Source: Polytrichum commune (Eukaryota; Streptophyta; Polytrichopsida; Polytrichales; Polytrichaceae). Taken from it: a stretch of 64,000 bases of DNA. This document shows, piece after piece, positions 34,290 to 46,173 of this stretch. The notes under the pieces are model-generated. The model made no database searches. It saw nothing but the letters and a program-made list of their open reading frames with translations, and was not told where the DNA came from. Location: NCBI GenBank assembly GCA_950295325.1, contig OX485803.1, positions 66,727,554 to 66,791,553 of the forward strand, given 5' to 3'. Numbering within the stretch: the stretch's first letter is position 1; each line of letters begins with the position of its first letter. Position numbers and translations under genes: made by a program.

Positions 34290-35808
34290 TGTGAGCCCAA
34301 AAATTGGCCTCACATGTCTCATTAACTGTTAAAATATCAAAACAAAAAGAATTGTGTGGTGTGAGTATGGGGAAGGTGCAAGAGGTTGGGTTTGATTAAA
34401 GATAGGTGTTTGGTGTGTTAAGTGTATTTAGTTGGGTTAGGGGCGTGACTTGTTGATTAATGGGAAAAACCAAAACATTAGTGAATTAGCTAGGATGGGG
34501 TTTTTGCAATGTTGAGTCCGAAGGGGGGTAGATCACGGGGTTAATGTCCGTTTAGGGGGGGGGGGGCAGAACAAAGGGATAACTCGGGGAATCCAGGGGG
34601 TTTAGGAGGGCCCCCAGAGAGCTCGGCTCTCTCTTTCTCTTGTCTGCCGAACGTTTTGAATAGGGAACAGGGGAGGTGCCGCGGGGATGGCCGGAATGAG
34701 AGGCAGAGGGTGCCCATATGATGTCGCAGGAAAATGAGAAAAAACCAGGGGGATCGACCTCCCAGAGGGAGGCGAAGTCAGAATGGGTAGAGGCTGAATG
34801 ATGGGCCGAATTTGGCATTGCATTCATTTGAATGTTCATCAAAGTCAGGAGCTAGTGCGGCGCTGGAATACGGCGTTGAGAGTGCAGATTTCAGCCTTAT
34901 CATGCGGCATTTGAAGGATGCTTGGTGGCAGTTGCAGGTAATGACCAGGATGCACGGGCAGCAAGAAGAAATTACAACAAGATTAGGAAGGAAGGGAAAA
35001 CAACGAGCACAGCCCTTCAACCACTGAAATTGCAGATTCTGGCCAAGCTGCAAGTGAATCTAAGGATTGCCAATGCCGGCACTGGGGGTCGATAGCTAGT
35101 TTAGCCTGCAACCGTCAAATTCTGGGCACCCGCACATCCACAAGGTGGGTGCATAGGAGGGTTCAGCCTATAAACCTTTCAAGGGCGAGTGAAATTCCAG
35201 TCGCCGAATGGCTGAGGATTGGGACATGACCGAAGAGGTGCTGGAAGGAGGAGTGTTAGAGGAGCAGAGGAGACAGGGGCAGCAGGGGGTGCCGGGGAGG
35301 CAACTGCCTCCACAAGGCTGCCAGTCCGAGAGCTGCCAAGGTGGCATAGCAAGGCCTCAGTTGGGTTGTGACTGCTGGAATTACAGAGTGAGGGTGGCAG
35401 AAATGGGACAGCATGGTGACAGTTGGTGGTGATTGGTTGATAAATGGGACATTAGTCATATAGTAAGTAGAGCACCAAGTAGGATTTAATGTACAAGCTG
35501 GGCTAACCAATTGTGTGAATTGGTGGTGCTATAAGGCTATTAGTAAGTAGCTTGGATCGCTTGTGGTCCAAGTGATGAGGGAAGGGGTTAAGTAGGGGAG
35601 TTGAGAGTTAGTAAAGAAAGGGGGTAGCTGGATCCACGAGGTAAAAGAGTATTTCTAAATACTTATTCCTTGTGTACGTTGAATAAAGCATTGGTTTGAC
35701 ATTTACCTCATGGGAGTATTGGAAGCTGAGTTGAGTCAGGTAAGAGTATGTGAGTTCTAGGCTCCCACCCGGACTAAGACGCATGAGGGTGGGGGTTTTG
35801 GGCTGACA
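34290..35808. mobile_element. Solo LTR C, 1519 bp, inverted relative to A and B
   Basis: Starts TGTGAGCCCAAAAATTGGCC and ends GGGGTTTTGGGCTGACA, with CACCCGGACTAAGACGC just inside the right end (the inverted counterpart of GCGTCCTAGTCCGGGTG in A). Perfect 5-bp duplication CGGAG at 34285-34289 and 35809-35813. No coding domain; the short frames inside are not genes. A G-run lies near 34555. Confidence 0.82.
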
Positions 35809-35813
35809 CGGAG

Positions 35814-36357
35814 TCGATTCTCCCTCTCGTGCCACCCAGTTGCCACCCAGAGTATCCGCTTCCCCGTTTTTCTTCTTGAAGCAGCACACCATTCTCAATC
35901 CTCACGACACTTTAGTTCTTGCTCACCGCCTACATGTTGTTCAAATCCACCCTAGTTATGTTCCTAACGGCACTGCCATCGCCCTTGCTCCGCACCGCAG
36001 AAGGGTTTCCGCATGGCCCTCCTTGCGTTCCCCCCCCCCCCCCATGCCGAATGAGCTCTCTTCTTCCTACCTCCCGAGACCCCTCCAACCTCCTCCTTTT
36101 TTGTCGCGCTACTCGGCATCTTGGGGCTGCCCGAAGAAAAAAACAGGCTTGACCCTTCTTAATGACCTTTTCTCCTTTTTTTTTAACTCCGCCCCCCCCC
36201 CCCTTTCCCGTGCACCTCCTACCTTATGGTAATTCTACTTAACTATTGGCTTTTCTCTTATCCTTAGGGTGAGTTTCACCACTTTTGCTTGCTTCTTACT
36301 TCCGGATACTTCATATTAGGATTAATTAATATGTGGGTACGGCTTTTTGGGCTCACA
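35814..36357. mobile_element. LTR fragment D, same family
   Basis: The right end GTACGGCTTTTTGGGCTCACA matches the right ends of A and B. Its left part is missing or lies on the other side of LTR C. Contains poly-C tracts near 36030 and 36190. The 130-codon frame at 35840-36232 is low-complexity and probably not a gene. Confidence 0.6.
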
Positions 36358-36413
36358 AGGCGGTCCAGTGGAGCTTTGGCATCACTGACTCGGACATTTG
36401 GATGTGAGGGAAC

Positions 36414-36716
36414 ATTTATGCACTAGAAAGCATAGTAAGAGGCATGAACCTAGGTAAAATTCTTTGTCCCACCTCTACATTGGGTTGCGAAGCATGCACG
36501 GAGGGTAAGCAATATGCGGTGAAGTGGGACAACGATGCGGAGAGACAAACAACAAAACAATCGGAGATTATGCATTCGGGTGTTTGTGGCCCCATGAGGA
36601 ACGTGTCCGTGGGAGGGACAAGGTATCTTGTTACTTTCATTGATGATTTTTCAAGGAAGGTGTGGGTTTACATGATGAAATGCAAAGAATGGTGTGAATG
36701 CAAAAGGATTGTATGA
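36414..36716 (+). pseudogene. Ty1/copia gag-pre-integrase/integrase fragment
   Basis: The frame encodes GCEACTEGKQ, then IMHSGVCGPMRNVSVGGTRY, then LVTFIDDFSRKVWVYMMK. These are the end of the GAG-pre-integrase zinc region (CxxC...GKQ) and the start of the copia integrase core (HSDVCGPM, FIDDFSRK). In the family the first catalytic Asp is in H-S-D; here it is Gly (SGV). The frame ends in a stop after about 90 codons, and nothing of RT or RNase H follows. It abuts LTR fragment D, but D belongs to another family, so the adjacency looks accidental. Confidence 0.85.
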
Positions 36717-37690
36717 ATGTAGATTTTTCTATGTTCAAGTATATGTCATTATCTCAAAATCTCAAAAAAAAATTAATTTCCCAATATAGTGTTATGTGCT
36801 CAGATTTTAAACACCAATAGACTATATTCAATACCCAAAACAATTGAATGGATCTACAAATGTGATCTCTTGAACATAATAAAAAAAACTCTAAACTCTG
36901 GTCCCCTACAACTTTTGCTTGTCAACTCCAATTTTGAAACTTGAAATGACGTGTCTCCATGATTCACAATTACTAACTGGATGGGACTGTATTTTATTTC
37001 AGACCGATCCAATGGCTGAAATGGTTTGTGAAGTTGGAAGGGGCCCACAATATGCCCTCCATATATACCTGAGGTGCAAACCTCACCTCCGAAAAGTCGT
37101 CAACTGTGCAATAATCTTACAAGCATGGGTCTCCACTCATGAGCCTGTCGGACCTTTATAATTCAACCTCCATTGTACATCCGACACCTGCACCTGACAT
37201 AAAGACAGTCTTATGTTGTACACATCACCTAAGTGGGTCTGCCACTTCCCATTTTGTGGCCCTTGAAAGCAGCTTATGTAACAGAAATGTACCACAAGTT
37301 ATTATGTGGTCTCTACTTGCCTCAGTAATACAATGAAATAAAAAGACAAAATTGTTACAAAATGTGGCTGGCCCTTCACATAACATTACCCAGCATCACA
37401 GCTGAGTTGGTTGGCCCATGTGCCCTGCAATATAATGCATCACTTCACCATGTGAACAAGTGTCAGCCTTACCTAAAACATCCATGTTGGGACCAGTGTG
37501 TATGTTTGACAAAGTTTTTGCAAGTTTTTCACTTTTGACACGCAAAAAATCACACACCAAAAAAACAAAATGTCAATTGACACGCTCAATTTAGAAGTTG
37601 ACACGTACTGTGACTTGTGAAGGAAAAAAATACATGTTAATTGACACGCTAGAAATTGAAATGACACGTAGTACTAGGCAACTTAAGTAC
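36717..37690. other. Gene-free stretch
   Basis: No coding similarity. TTGACACG recurs several times between 37520 and 37670 (GTTGACACG, ATTGACACGC, ATGACACGT). Confidence 0.4.
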
Positions 37691-37696
37691 TATAAA
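37691..37696 (+). promoter_or_regulatory. Possible TATA box of the peroxidase relic
   Basis: TATAAA in an ACTATAAACTG context lies 65-70 bp upstream of the first peroxidase-like codons. Position is plausible; nothing else supports it. Confidence 0.3.
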
Positions 37697-37760
37697 CTGC
37701 AGCTCAAGTATCCGAAAAACATAACCCATAACACTAGGAGAATTTCCTACATTCACTTAC

Positions 37761-37917
37761 AAACTTAAGTTTAGCCTTGTTCTTGTTATTTCCTTTGTGA
37801 TCGGGAAGGCTCTAGAGTTGAGATGGGATTAGAGAGGTGGTGGAGACTAAGTACAAGGCTAACAATACCATTGTTCTTGGTCTCTTGCAGATGTATTTCC
37901 ACGACTATGTTGTGCAG
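37761..37917 (+). pseudogene. Class III peroxidase pseudogene, first exon
   Basis: Known: class III peroxidases are secreted haem enzymes with the distal histidine in FHDCFV; their first intron falls just after FHDCFVQ. Seen: 37761-37830 encodes a hydrophobic, signal-peptide-like FSLVLVISFVIGKA, then LRWD. A further frame from 37825 gives IREVVETKYKANNTIVLGLL, then QMYFHDYVVQ, and a donor GTATATG at 37918, exactly at the family intron site. The distal His is kept, but the disulfide Cys is Tyr (C-to-Y). The FYxxSCP...E segment expected between LRWD and IREVVE is deleted, with a frame change. No start codon and no GCDASVLL exon downstream were found. Confidence 0.72.
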
Positions 37918-38634
37918 GTATATGAATGAACAACTTGCCCCAACAGATCTCGAAGAGTGATGCTTTGGTTGCTTAAATACTGGATTTATTATGAGCCGTC
38001 TCAGCTTGACACTGGGAAGATTTGAGGTGGATTTTGCATAGTGTAGAGGTCCCCTTCAAATTGAGTTTAATGTACAATGTACAATTCACAATGCTTGAAT
38101 TGAAGCTAGATTGGAAGCAATAATGTTGTTGGGTCTGTGATTTGAATGCCATCAACTTTTACAAGTCCTTAAAGTTTGTTACGTTCCCTAGGCCAGTGGG
38201 TGGGCCGTAGTACAAATTGATGCAACGAGCTGAAACGATTGTTGAAGGATGTATTTGAAGAAGATTATTTAGTGGTTTTACAAATTCATGTAGTATAGTG
38301 GCTTTCTTGAGGTAATGTCATGACCCGCTTACTATTCAAGCATGAAAAGCAGATAATGAAGGAGGCGTGGGAGGGGCGGGGCCCAATTGAATGAAGATGT
38401 GATCTAGCCCAAGGCATATCAAACCCATCAATAAAGCAAACTAAGTGCAATATTGTTATATCTCAAGTTGTAATCCCCCAACAAAGAATACTCACATGAT
38501 ATCACATCCAAAAGTCATATGTCCACTCCTAGCCAATATCCAACACTTACTTAGACTTATTGATTTACTTTTTTTTCATAACATTATTCAATTGCATGCT
38601 TGTGTTCCACTAAGCATGGATATCTATATCAAGC
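37918..38634. other. Gene-free stretch downstream of the peroxidase exon
   Basis: Searched for the second peroxidase exon (GCDxS, haem-binding His) without success. No repeat recognised. Confidence 0.4.
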
Positions 38635-38925
38635 ATCGAGCATGGGCCTTCACTATCTTACCTTCATGGGAAGAAACTTAGAAAATAGGAAGAAATTGAC
38701 GCTGATATGAATAATGGAGTACCGGTATGAATAGTATAAACACTGTGAATAGTGTTCATATTTTCAATGATAGTGTTGCTATAAATAATATTTTTTGTGA
38801 ATAATACTGAGATGAAGAATGTTTCTTGTTAATAATGTCGGGATGAACATTGATTGATGTGAATGGTGTCAGGAGTATAACTCCGCCCAAATTTCCAAGT
38901 GGTAGCTAAAATTTATGGATAATTA
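38635..38925 (+). repeat. Left long inverted repeat of a ~2.8-kb element
   Basis: The block from GGGCCTTCACTATCTTACC through GAAGAAACTTAGAAAATAGG to AACTCCGCCCAAATTTCC recurs inverted, with indels, at 41125-41418. It contains many short GAATAGTGTT/GAATAATA phrases. Confidence 0.75.
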
Positions 38926-41124
38926 AATAAATATTCTTATTTTTCTTGGGTTCCAAATAATATAATTAACATATTCCAAGATCATGGAGCGGACCCACAT
39001 GGCTAAATAATGTTTTGTCTTCACCCAAGTCTCATCCATCTTATCCTATTCATACCTACACATTTCAGACTTCTTGAACCCTTTCTTAATATCAAGGATA
39101 TCAATATATTTAGATGAAAGTCCAATAAGATGAACAGGAGATGAACCCAAGTAACTCAACGACATTGGATTATCATCTTCTACTCATGGTCAATGTCCCC
39201 TAAATTAAGAATTAATAAATAAATCAATCAAGTTACTCTACGTCCGCTTGGCTGGTCTATTTTAACGATTGGCACCTATTTGACAGAGTCAATCAACCGG
39301 ACTAAGAAAATCACAAAATCAAAATTGACTTGTCAATTTTATTGATCAAATGGGCAACCAAACAAGTCGACCATTTTTCTTATTCAACCGACAAAATCAA
39401 CAGAGACTTCAATTACTAAAGTGATTGAATTTGCTCATTCCACTTGCAGATTTAACCAAATATTTTTTCCCCGACCTTGGTCCATTCTTGCAGACATCCA
39501 TCCCAAACTGTTGTCACAAATGATGTGACGGTCAACAACAAAGTTAAGTGTCATGTAAAAAAAAACCAAAAAAAGAAAAAGAAAAAGAAAATTCAGTCAA
39601 TCTGACGTGACTTTGAGCCTGTTGGCTATATCATGTTCAAGAGTGTCATGTAGAATTTGACAAACATAATATACACCATATTATGGCACATCATACAATA
39701 CCAATGTTCTGGAAGCTTTTTGGACAAAATCGGTGGAGATCCTAGTGTTTCCAAATCCAATTGGTTACATGTTTACATCTTACGGTTTCTCTTTTGTTAA
39801 ATTGAGGAATATTCTGTAAATTCCTCTAAAATCGATCGGTAATTTTCGATATAGTCTTGAATTTGAATTGGTTATTTTTCAAACCCAACCGGCTCATCGA
39901 TAACTAGCGGTTGGTTCTCCCCATTCATTAACTAAAACCTTGTGTATAAATAAGAGGCATAATGCTATATGAGGACTAGTGCACTCAAATAGCCGGGATC
40001 CTGTTGGGGCCCTAAATGGTGATACTTCTTACACACCTAAATGGATTATCGTTGTAGCCATGGTCTCACCATTCATGGTATATGGCGTCCTTCAAAGCCC
40101 AGATATCAATGTGAGCATAGGAAGTGCAACCTTCCCAATAAAATCACTTACACGAATACATGTGCGATATACATTGGAAGATGGTAGAATTTAAGAAGAA
40201 AACATACCTTAAAGATCTAAGGGCCTCAAGAGAACTAGAAGACCTACATACACCTGGTATTTAAGATTCTTGGAATCATGTTCTTGTATTTGTCTGGGTT
40301 GAAGCTATAATTATATATACATTATCTTATGACTCTTGAATAGGAATTTATGAAAACATACTTGACATTGATGATCAAAATATTAAGGACACTAATGCTA
40401 TGTATTGGAACCCAAATGTTTAATCCCAATGAGGATATTAACCGTTTGAAAAAACACACATTATGTATGACTTAATTTTAGATACAGAGATTGTATTTAC
40501 ACATTTACCTAAACTTAAATATGCATGTTTTAAGCTTGAAGAGGCCTAGATAGGGCCTTTTGAATGTTCATGGGTTAAACTCAATAGAAGCCCATCAATA
40601 TACCATGAACATTCCAATTGAATCAAGATAACCCTTTCTCATTATCCACTTTCATGCCAAAGCATGTGCAATATATTGAGTATAAGTCTATGCAAGAGAA
40701 CAAAAACCTTTCGGGATTAAGTGATTCCCATATAATGGAGTCTAGCTACCTTCTGAAGAAAGACCTATATTGCATCATGGATTCCCATGGTCTGTACAAG
40801 GTAAATGGGCTCACTTTCACGCTCAAACATTAACAAGCACATCCCTTGCACCCTTTGTGAAGGGAACAGGTAGGTCTATTTGTATGCTTAGTAAGCTGGC
40901 GAATATCTCAAATAAATTCCAGCAGTGATAAGTGTAGATGCATAATAAAAGCCGGTGGTGACCTACCCACCAAGTTGGCAAACTTGTGTGGGGTGTTGAC
41001 AAGCAAGCATGCCGGTTGTTAGGCCCCATAACATTATTCAACCATGTCAGTTAGTTCCATGACCATGGAATATGTCAAGGATATTACATGGACCCCTCAA
41101 ACAAACTGGGAATATTCGTCTACT
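38926..41124. other. Interior of the long-inverted-repeat element
   Basis: About 2.2 kb. Two 71-codon frames on the plus strand (39979-40194 and 40618-40833) are the longest. I recognise neither, and no DDE motif set can be traced. Near 39231-39365 are CCGCTTGGCTGG and CAACCAAACAAG phrases that may be a small MITE. If the element is a MULE-like transposon, its transposase is decayed beyond what I can read. Confidence 0.4.
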
Positions 41125-41418
41125 ATTCATACATTCAATGTGGCACTTGGAAATTTGGGTGGAGTTATACTCCAAGCACTATGTACACGAATTGTTGTTC
41201 ATCCCTAGAAGATTCGTAGGAAACAATGTTCATCCCAATATTATTTCCCCCCAATGACTAATAATAGAAAGAATATTATTGTAAACACCGACACTATTCA
41301 AAATATTCTTACGATTCAAACCAACACTTTTCATTATTCATACCAGCAACGGTTTCTTCCTATTTTCTACGTTTCTTCTTATATGAAAGTAAGATAGTGG
41401 AGGTCCATGTCAAAAACT
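41125..41418 (-). repeat. Right long inverted repeat of a ~2.8-kb element
   Basis: Reverse complement of 38635-38925. Shared blocks read, inverted, ACTCCACCCAAATTTCC, GGGATGAACATTG, CGTAGAAAATAGGAAGAAA and CACTATCTTAC. Similarity runs through the outer end GACATGGACC, where the repeat stops. No clear target duplication identified. Confidence 0.75.
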
Positions 41419-42499
41419 ATGTTCAATAGAAATAAAGAAACCAACATCATTAGTTTAAGAATATGTGATTTCAATAAGTTGTCATATATTGACCGTAAAG
41501 TTTCAAAGGCAAAGATTCTCTCCCAATTATATTCACAACATAGGTTGACCTACTTTCGACATATGGGAGATGAAAACTTGAGTGGCATTTGATCATGTAA
41601 CCACTCGGAAGTTACATCCAAACAAGTATCACAAATTCATGATTGTAGAAACATGATGACACAATAATGCAATCAGTCGGTTCTTGGATATTATGTTCAA
41701 ATGAAAGGAGCGAAGAATGTCAAACAACTGATTGCTTGGTGGATGTTCTGAGAACTTCAGTCGATTGTGAAGGCGGTGCAGTTGCTGGCTGTCAGCCTGA
41801 GGACACAAACTACTTTAATGCAGTTACACTTTGGGGCCATGCGCTGTCCACGTGAGCCCTGACAGGTTTGTTGTAGTTGACCAATGAAATGAAATTGGTT
41901 TTAGAGTCTGGAAATTGTTGAAACGGAGTTGAGGAAGATGTTGATTTAGGCTCTGGAATCAAGGATTCTCTACTTTCCAATGTGCTGTGATAAGGGGAAA
42001 CTATTTTATCATTCAATGTTGTGTAAGTGGACAACATCATTAGCAAATTCTACATGAGTCATTTGCCAATGAAATCCAAGTTGAATGTCAATATTGGTTG
42101 TGTCATGTCTCTAAAGTGGTCACATGTAAGATAAAATGTCACCAAATTGTTTTTTTTCAATATAGAATACCTACAAGACAACATGGTCAGCACCTCACAA
42201 CCACATGCCACCTCCTAATTTGCCCACCTTAGGCACAAAAATCAAGCATGTCATAGCTTGGTGGATGGCACTCCTAATTATGGAGGATGGCGGGTGTAGT
42301 TTGCAAAGGTGACTAACCCAAATATCATTAGGGTGGCGGCTAAATCATCATGTACTACTCACCCACCATATTAAAGCGATTGTATTGCCGATTAGGAGCC
42401 AAATATAGGTGTCCAATTAAGGAAGCTAACCGAATTAGCCTCATCTACCTTAGAGGCTAATATCAACCTGTTGATCTAATTGAAAGAAAGACTTGAGAC
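41419..42499. other. Gene-free stretch
   Basis: Short chance frames only. No family recognised. Confidence 0.4.
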
Positions 42500-45400
42500 T
42501 CCGTAAAATGGCCTTCTCAAAAAGTGATTGAAACTCATCCCTCATGGAGTTGTATAAGGGACATTCCATCACAAAATATGCTTTAGTTTCAACTACATTA
42601 TAAGAGAAAAAGTGGCATAATCTATTATCTCTAGAGATAGGGATAGTTGACCACCGTATGGTTTTGATGGCAGTCTATGATTTGAGGTGCCATAAGTGGC
42701 AATGATCTTGCGTTATGGTGGTGTCAATGGTTGCTTCAAGTACAAATCACATTCATATTTGAGAAAATCCTTGAGATGTAGGTAATCTGGTTTTTTCCCC
42801 GAGAGATGGAAAGAGTTCCACTCTTTAGCAAGAAAAACCTCTTTGATATTATCAAATGTGAATTTTGTTGTTGTTGGGTTGTCCCCATGATGAGATAGAC
42901 CCCATGATGCTTTCCACATGGTTGTAGATTTATGCCAGGTGTTTGCCTCTTGTTCAGCAAGGTGATGAGAAAGTGAGATTGCTTGATTGATTAACCATGA
43001 GGAGGGTAGGTGGGAAAGCCACTGTTGAAAAACAAAATATGATAGACTGTCAAAGAACGCACTTTAAGGTGAGACATATATGTATTTTCATGCCAATCTC
43101 AAAAACCTTTCAATAAGAGTTTTTCAAGTCACCTCCCCAAATTTCAGTCCCCTATGTGAAAGTCCCTTTTCTATAAAAACATTTGGAAGTTGAGTGTTCG
43201 GAACACAATGACCATTAATATCATGTGTAACCAAGTTTGGACATGTTCGTCTAGTGAATTGTAGGTTTCGTCTTGCATATAAGTGAGTTCATGTTTGACA
43301 TTAAGAACATATTGCTTCGCCTTCTTAATTAGGATTGGGACAAAGAACTTGATGTTGACTAGCCAAGGTTGGAAGCCTTCATCCTACACTATGACAAATT
43401 TAAAGAAGAGAAGACAATGCTATGAGTCGGGTTGTTTGAAACCTATGGAAAATTTTGAGATAGAATTGTGAAGGGAGTTGGGGTCACCTATTAGGTAATT
43501 GACTACACTAGCTTCACGCATACTAGAGAAACAAGTGAAATTATGGCATAGCTTATCTGCCTCATAAAGAATCCCAGGGCTAGAGAAGGACAATTTTGTC
43601 ATTAGAAATCAACCGAAAGTAGTATAATGGCCGATGTCTTTAGACTCTCTTGGTGAGTGTGGTCTAGGAACCTCTACCATGTTGATGTTCTTGACTTCAA
43701 GATGGAGATCATGTCCATGGTGAGAGCTAGTTCGGGTGTTGAAATCACCTATTAGAAAAACCCCCCTTTAGACTGATAAGAAATAAACTTGATGAAAAAA
43801 GAGTGTAAGGGGTCTATAGTTGTAGATTAATAGCTTTCGGTGCCAAAAGGTGGGAAGTAACATATACCAATATAAATACCTGTGAAGAGACCTATATCCT
43901 TGTGGATCCTAATCCACATATGTATGTCCATGTGTGTGGAGGGAAGATGGGAGACCCATGGACATATACATTTCTTAATGAGTACAACAATACCCTCATG
44001 TCCATGTGTAATGATGTTCTAATTTATTGTTGCCATATTCATATTATGCAGTGAAAAAATGACCAATATTGGGAATTTTGCTTATATTGATTCCATCTTT
44101 CTCCCAATTATAGATATAATATTTTTATTAGCAAAATTGCTATTAAGATGTTGTTATGCATAGAATAAACTTTACAATTCCAAGAGACACATGAGATGGG
44201 GCTCAACTTTTGAGGTTGAAGTTTGTCCCCTAATGTATTTTTAATTAATTTGGCTTGTGTGTCACTGTGCTTGACTGTATTTTTGGCCATCCTCAAATAC
44301 CACAATTTTTCCACATACAATCTTGGTTATTTTCCCCATCTTCCGAAGTTCTTTTGTTTGTTCCCATTTTTTTGGCAAATGTTGTATGTTGAGTTGGTGT
44401 CTATCCTCATCGAGTCCAATTTGTGTGCCTGAAATGTTTTTGCAGTCTTGCAAGTAGGTTATTTTTGTATCCCAACTATAACATTTAAAACAAATGGGTA
44501 AGGTCTAGTTAGATTGAACTTTCCTACCCTCCAAGCTTTTGTAATACATGGTGTGCCCCCAAAAGTGTGTTGTAAAAATCCTTGGATGTATTGGACAATG
44601 TTCTCGTGCTCCTATTCTTCCATGTTGATCAATTTTAGATGGAGGCCACATTTTTCCCTTTCCAATATTTCATAGACATGTTGTGTTGTTTGATCTTGAA
44701 GAGAAGTTGCTTTTTTGAGTCTAGATGCCCTTGTGCTAGTATATTTTCCATGGGATTTCAAATGGTTTTGTATTACCAAAATTTCACTTTCTAGCTTTGA
44801 CATGTGGAAAATTATCAGGTGATTTCATGTTGGGTGCAAGCACGGTAAAGTGGACAACTCCTGATCCCTGCCTAGTGTTAAGTGAAAGTGATTCAATTTT
44901 ATGTACTAACTTTGAATTTTGTGAAGAAATAAACCATAGACATTTTAAAAACATCTTGATCTACAAAGCCAAGCAATTTATGATGACAAAAATAATTCCA
45001 AGAAAAGTCTACCTATTTTAGAAGACGGTGCAAGTGGCGTGCAAGTAGGTGATATTGAATAAGTGACTGTCTAAAATTTGTTTAAAATATGATAAAATTA
45101 CATTAAATTGATGGTTTTTTACAAAGTTTTGTGGTGATGCCCTCAAGTAGATAATGAATTCAAGGAATATAAAAAAATTCTAACTTCAAAATAGTTAAGG
45201 TCATGAAATCTACATCCAAAACTGGACTCAACCATTTGTTTTTGAGCATCACTTTTGATGCTAAGTATTGAAGATCTCAACTTGATATTCTACATTTGAG
45301 TATTTAACACAACAATAGAGGTCATCATAAAAAAAATCCAATTTAAATAACTCTTTGCTACTACTTTTAGGCCTTTGACCAAAAAAATTATGGTTTTAGT

Positions 45401-46170
45401 ATACCAGAGCACTTTTTTGGTCCACTTTACCATGCTTGCACCCTGTTATCATAGATGTCTCAAAATGAGAAATGCAAAATTCCTTCATATGAGTGTGAAA
45501 TGTGACAATGGTATGCAGACAATGGTATGTGACAATTGTCTCCAGACGAAAAGTTGTTTTATGAATTTATTTGTTTTTTAATCCCCCCACCCCAAGTTTC
45601 AAGTGTGTTCCAAGGTTTGTACAATGCCTTGTAGACTATTACATGAGGCATTGAGCTCAATCATTTATTTTGTTTTATTTTTCTCCCCTTTCTCCCCTTT
45701 CTTTTCAAATTCAATAATTCTAGAGCAGGTGGGTTTTGCAAGTTTCTAACATCTTGGAAAGCTTTGCTTAAGGTTGCATGACTTGTATGAATAGACTTGA
45801 GCTCCAACCATATTTTTCCAAGTTCTTATGTGCTTGCACCATAGCTAGCTAGAGCATTGCCCTCTATGAGTGCTACATAAAATCCTTGAAGCTCATTAAT
45901 GGACACTTGATAGTCTTTTTTGAATTTATTGAGAATTTTCTCAAGCATATTGTATTCAAGCCGGTTTTTCTCATTATGTTACTTTAAAGTAGCCCATTGG
46001 ATCATGTCTGGTTGTTGGATAGTCACACCCAATGTGGAAGCCAAGCCCTTAAGAGTGTCTTCATCCACTCCCATAATAGATGCAAAATTGAAAGAGAAGT
46101 GAGAGTGATTTGTTATCCAATGAAGCCTTGATCTTGGAGTCTGTGTTTTCCATGTAGGAAGATGAACCAA
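42500..46170 (-). pseudogene. Decayed LINE (non-LTR retrotransposon) lacking reverse transcriptase
   Basis: Minus strand, 5' to 3'. 46170-45700: ORF1-like frames. 44803-44510: coiled-coil-like LKKATSLQDQTTQHVYEIL, then TPCITKAWRVGKFN. 44453-44262: ISGTQIGLDEDRHQLN and KKWEQTKELRKMGKI, resembling the LINE ORF1 RNA-binding fold. 44200-43420: AP-endonuclease-like segments ISCVSWNCK, GIYIGICYFPPFGT, GDFNTR and ASVVNYLI. 43300-42960: linker and post-RT tail. 42620-42505: zinc-knuckle-like VVETKAYFVMECPLY. Known: the EEP endonuclease nicks the target and the RT then primes on it. Only a few hundred bases separate endonuclease and tail, so the ~2-kb RT domain is deleted. Stops and frame shifts are frequent. 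A MITE at 44832-45443 splits ORF1. Confidence 0.75.
44832..45443 (-). mobile_element. MITE, 612 bp, GGGTGCAAGCA ends, copy 1
   Basis: Ends GGGTGCAAGCACGGTAAAGT and ACTTTACCATGCTTGCACCC are inverted repeats. TGTT flanks the right end and also precedes the left end (44828-44831 read TGTT), a possible 4-bp duplication. The interior matches, inverted, 53935-54515 and, with a large deletion, 46174-46559. Inserted in the ORF1 region of the LINE relic. Confidence 0.72.
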
Positions 46171-46173
46171 TTA

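Noticed and set aside
34552-36232. Pro/Ser-rich frames of 70-130 codons
   Set aside because: They lie within LTRs C and D and in low-complexity C- or G-runs.
39231-39365. CCGCTTGGCTGG...CAACCAAACAAG as a small MITE
   Set aside because: The inverted similarity is too weak and no target duplication is visible.
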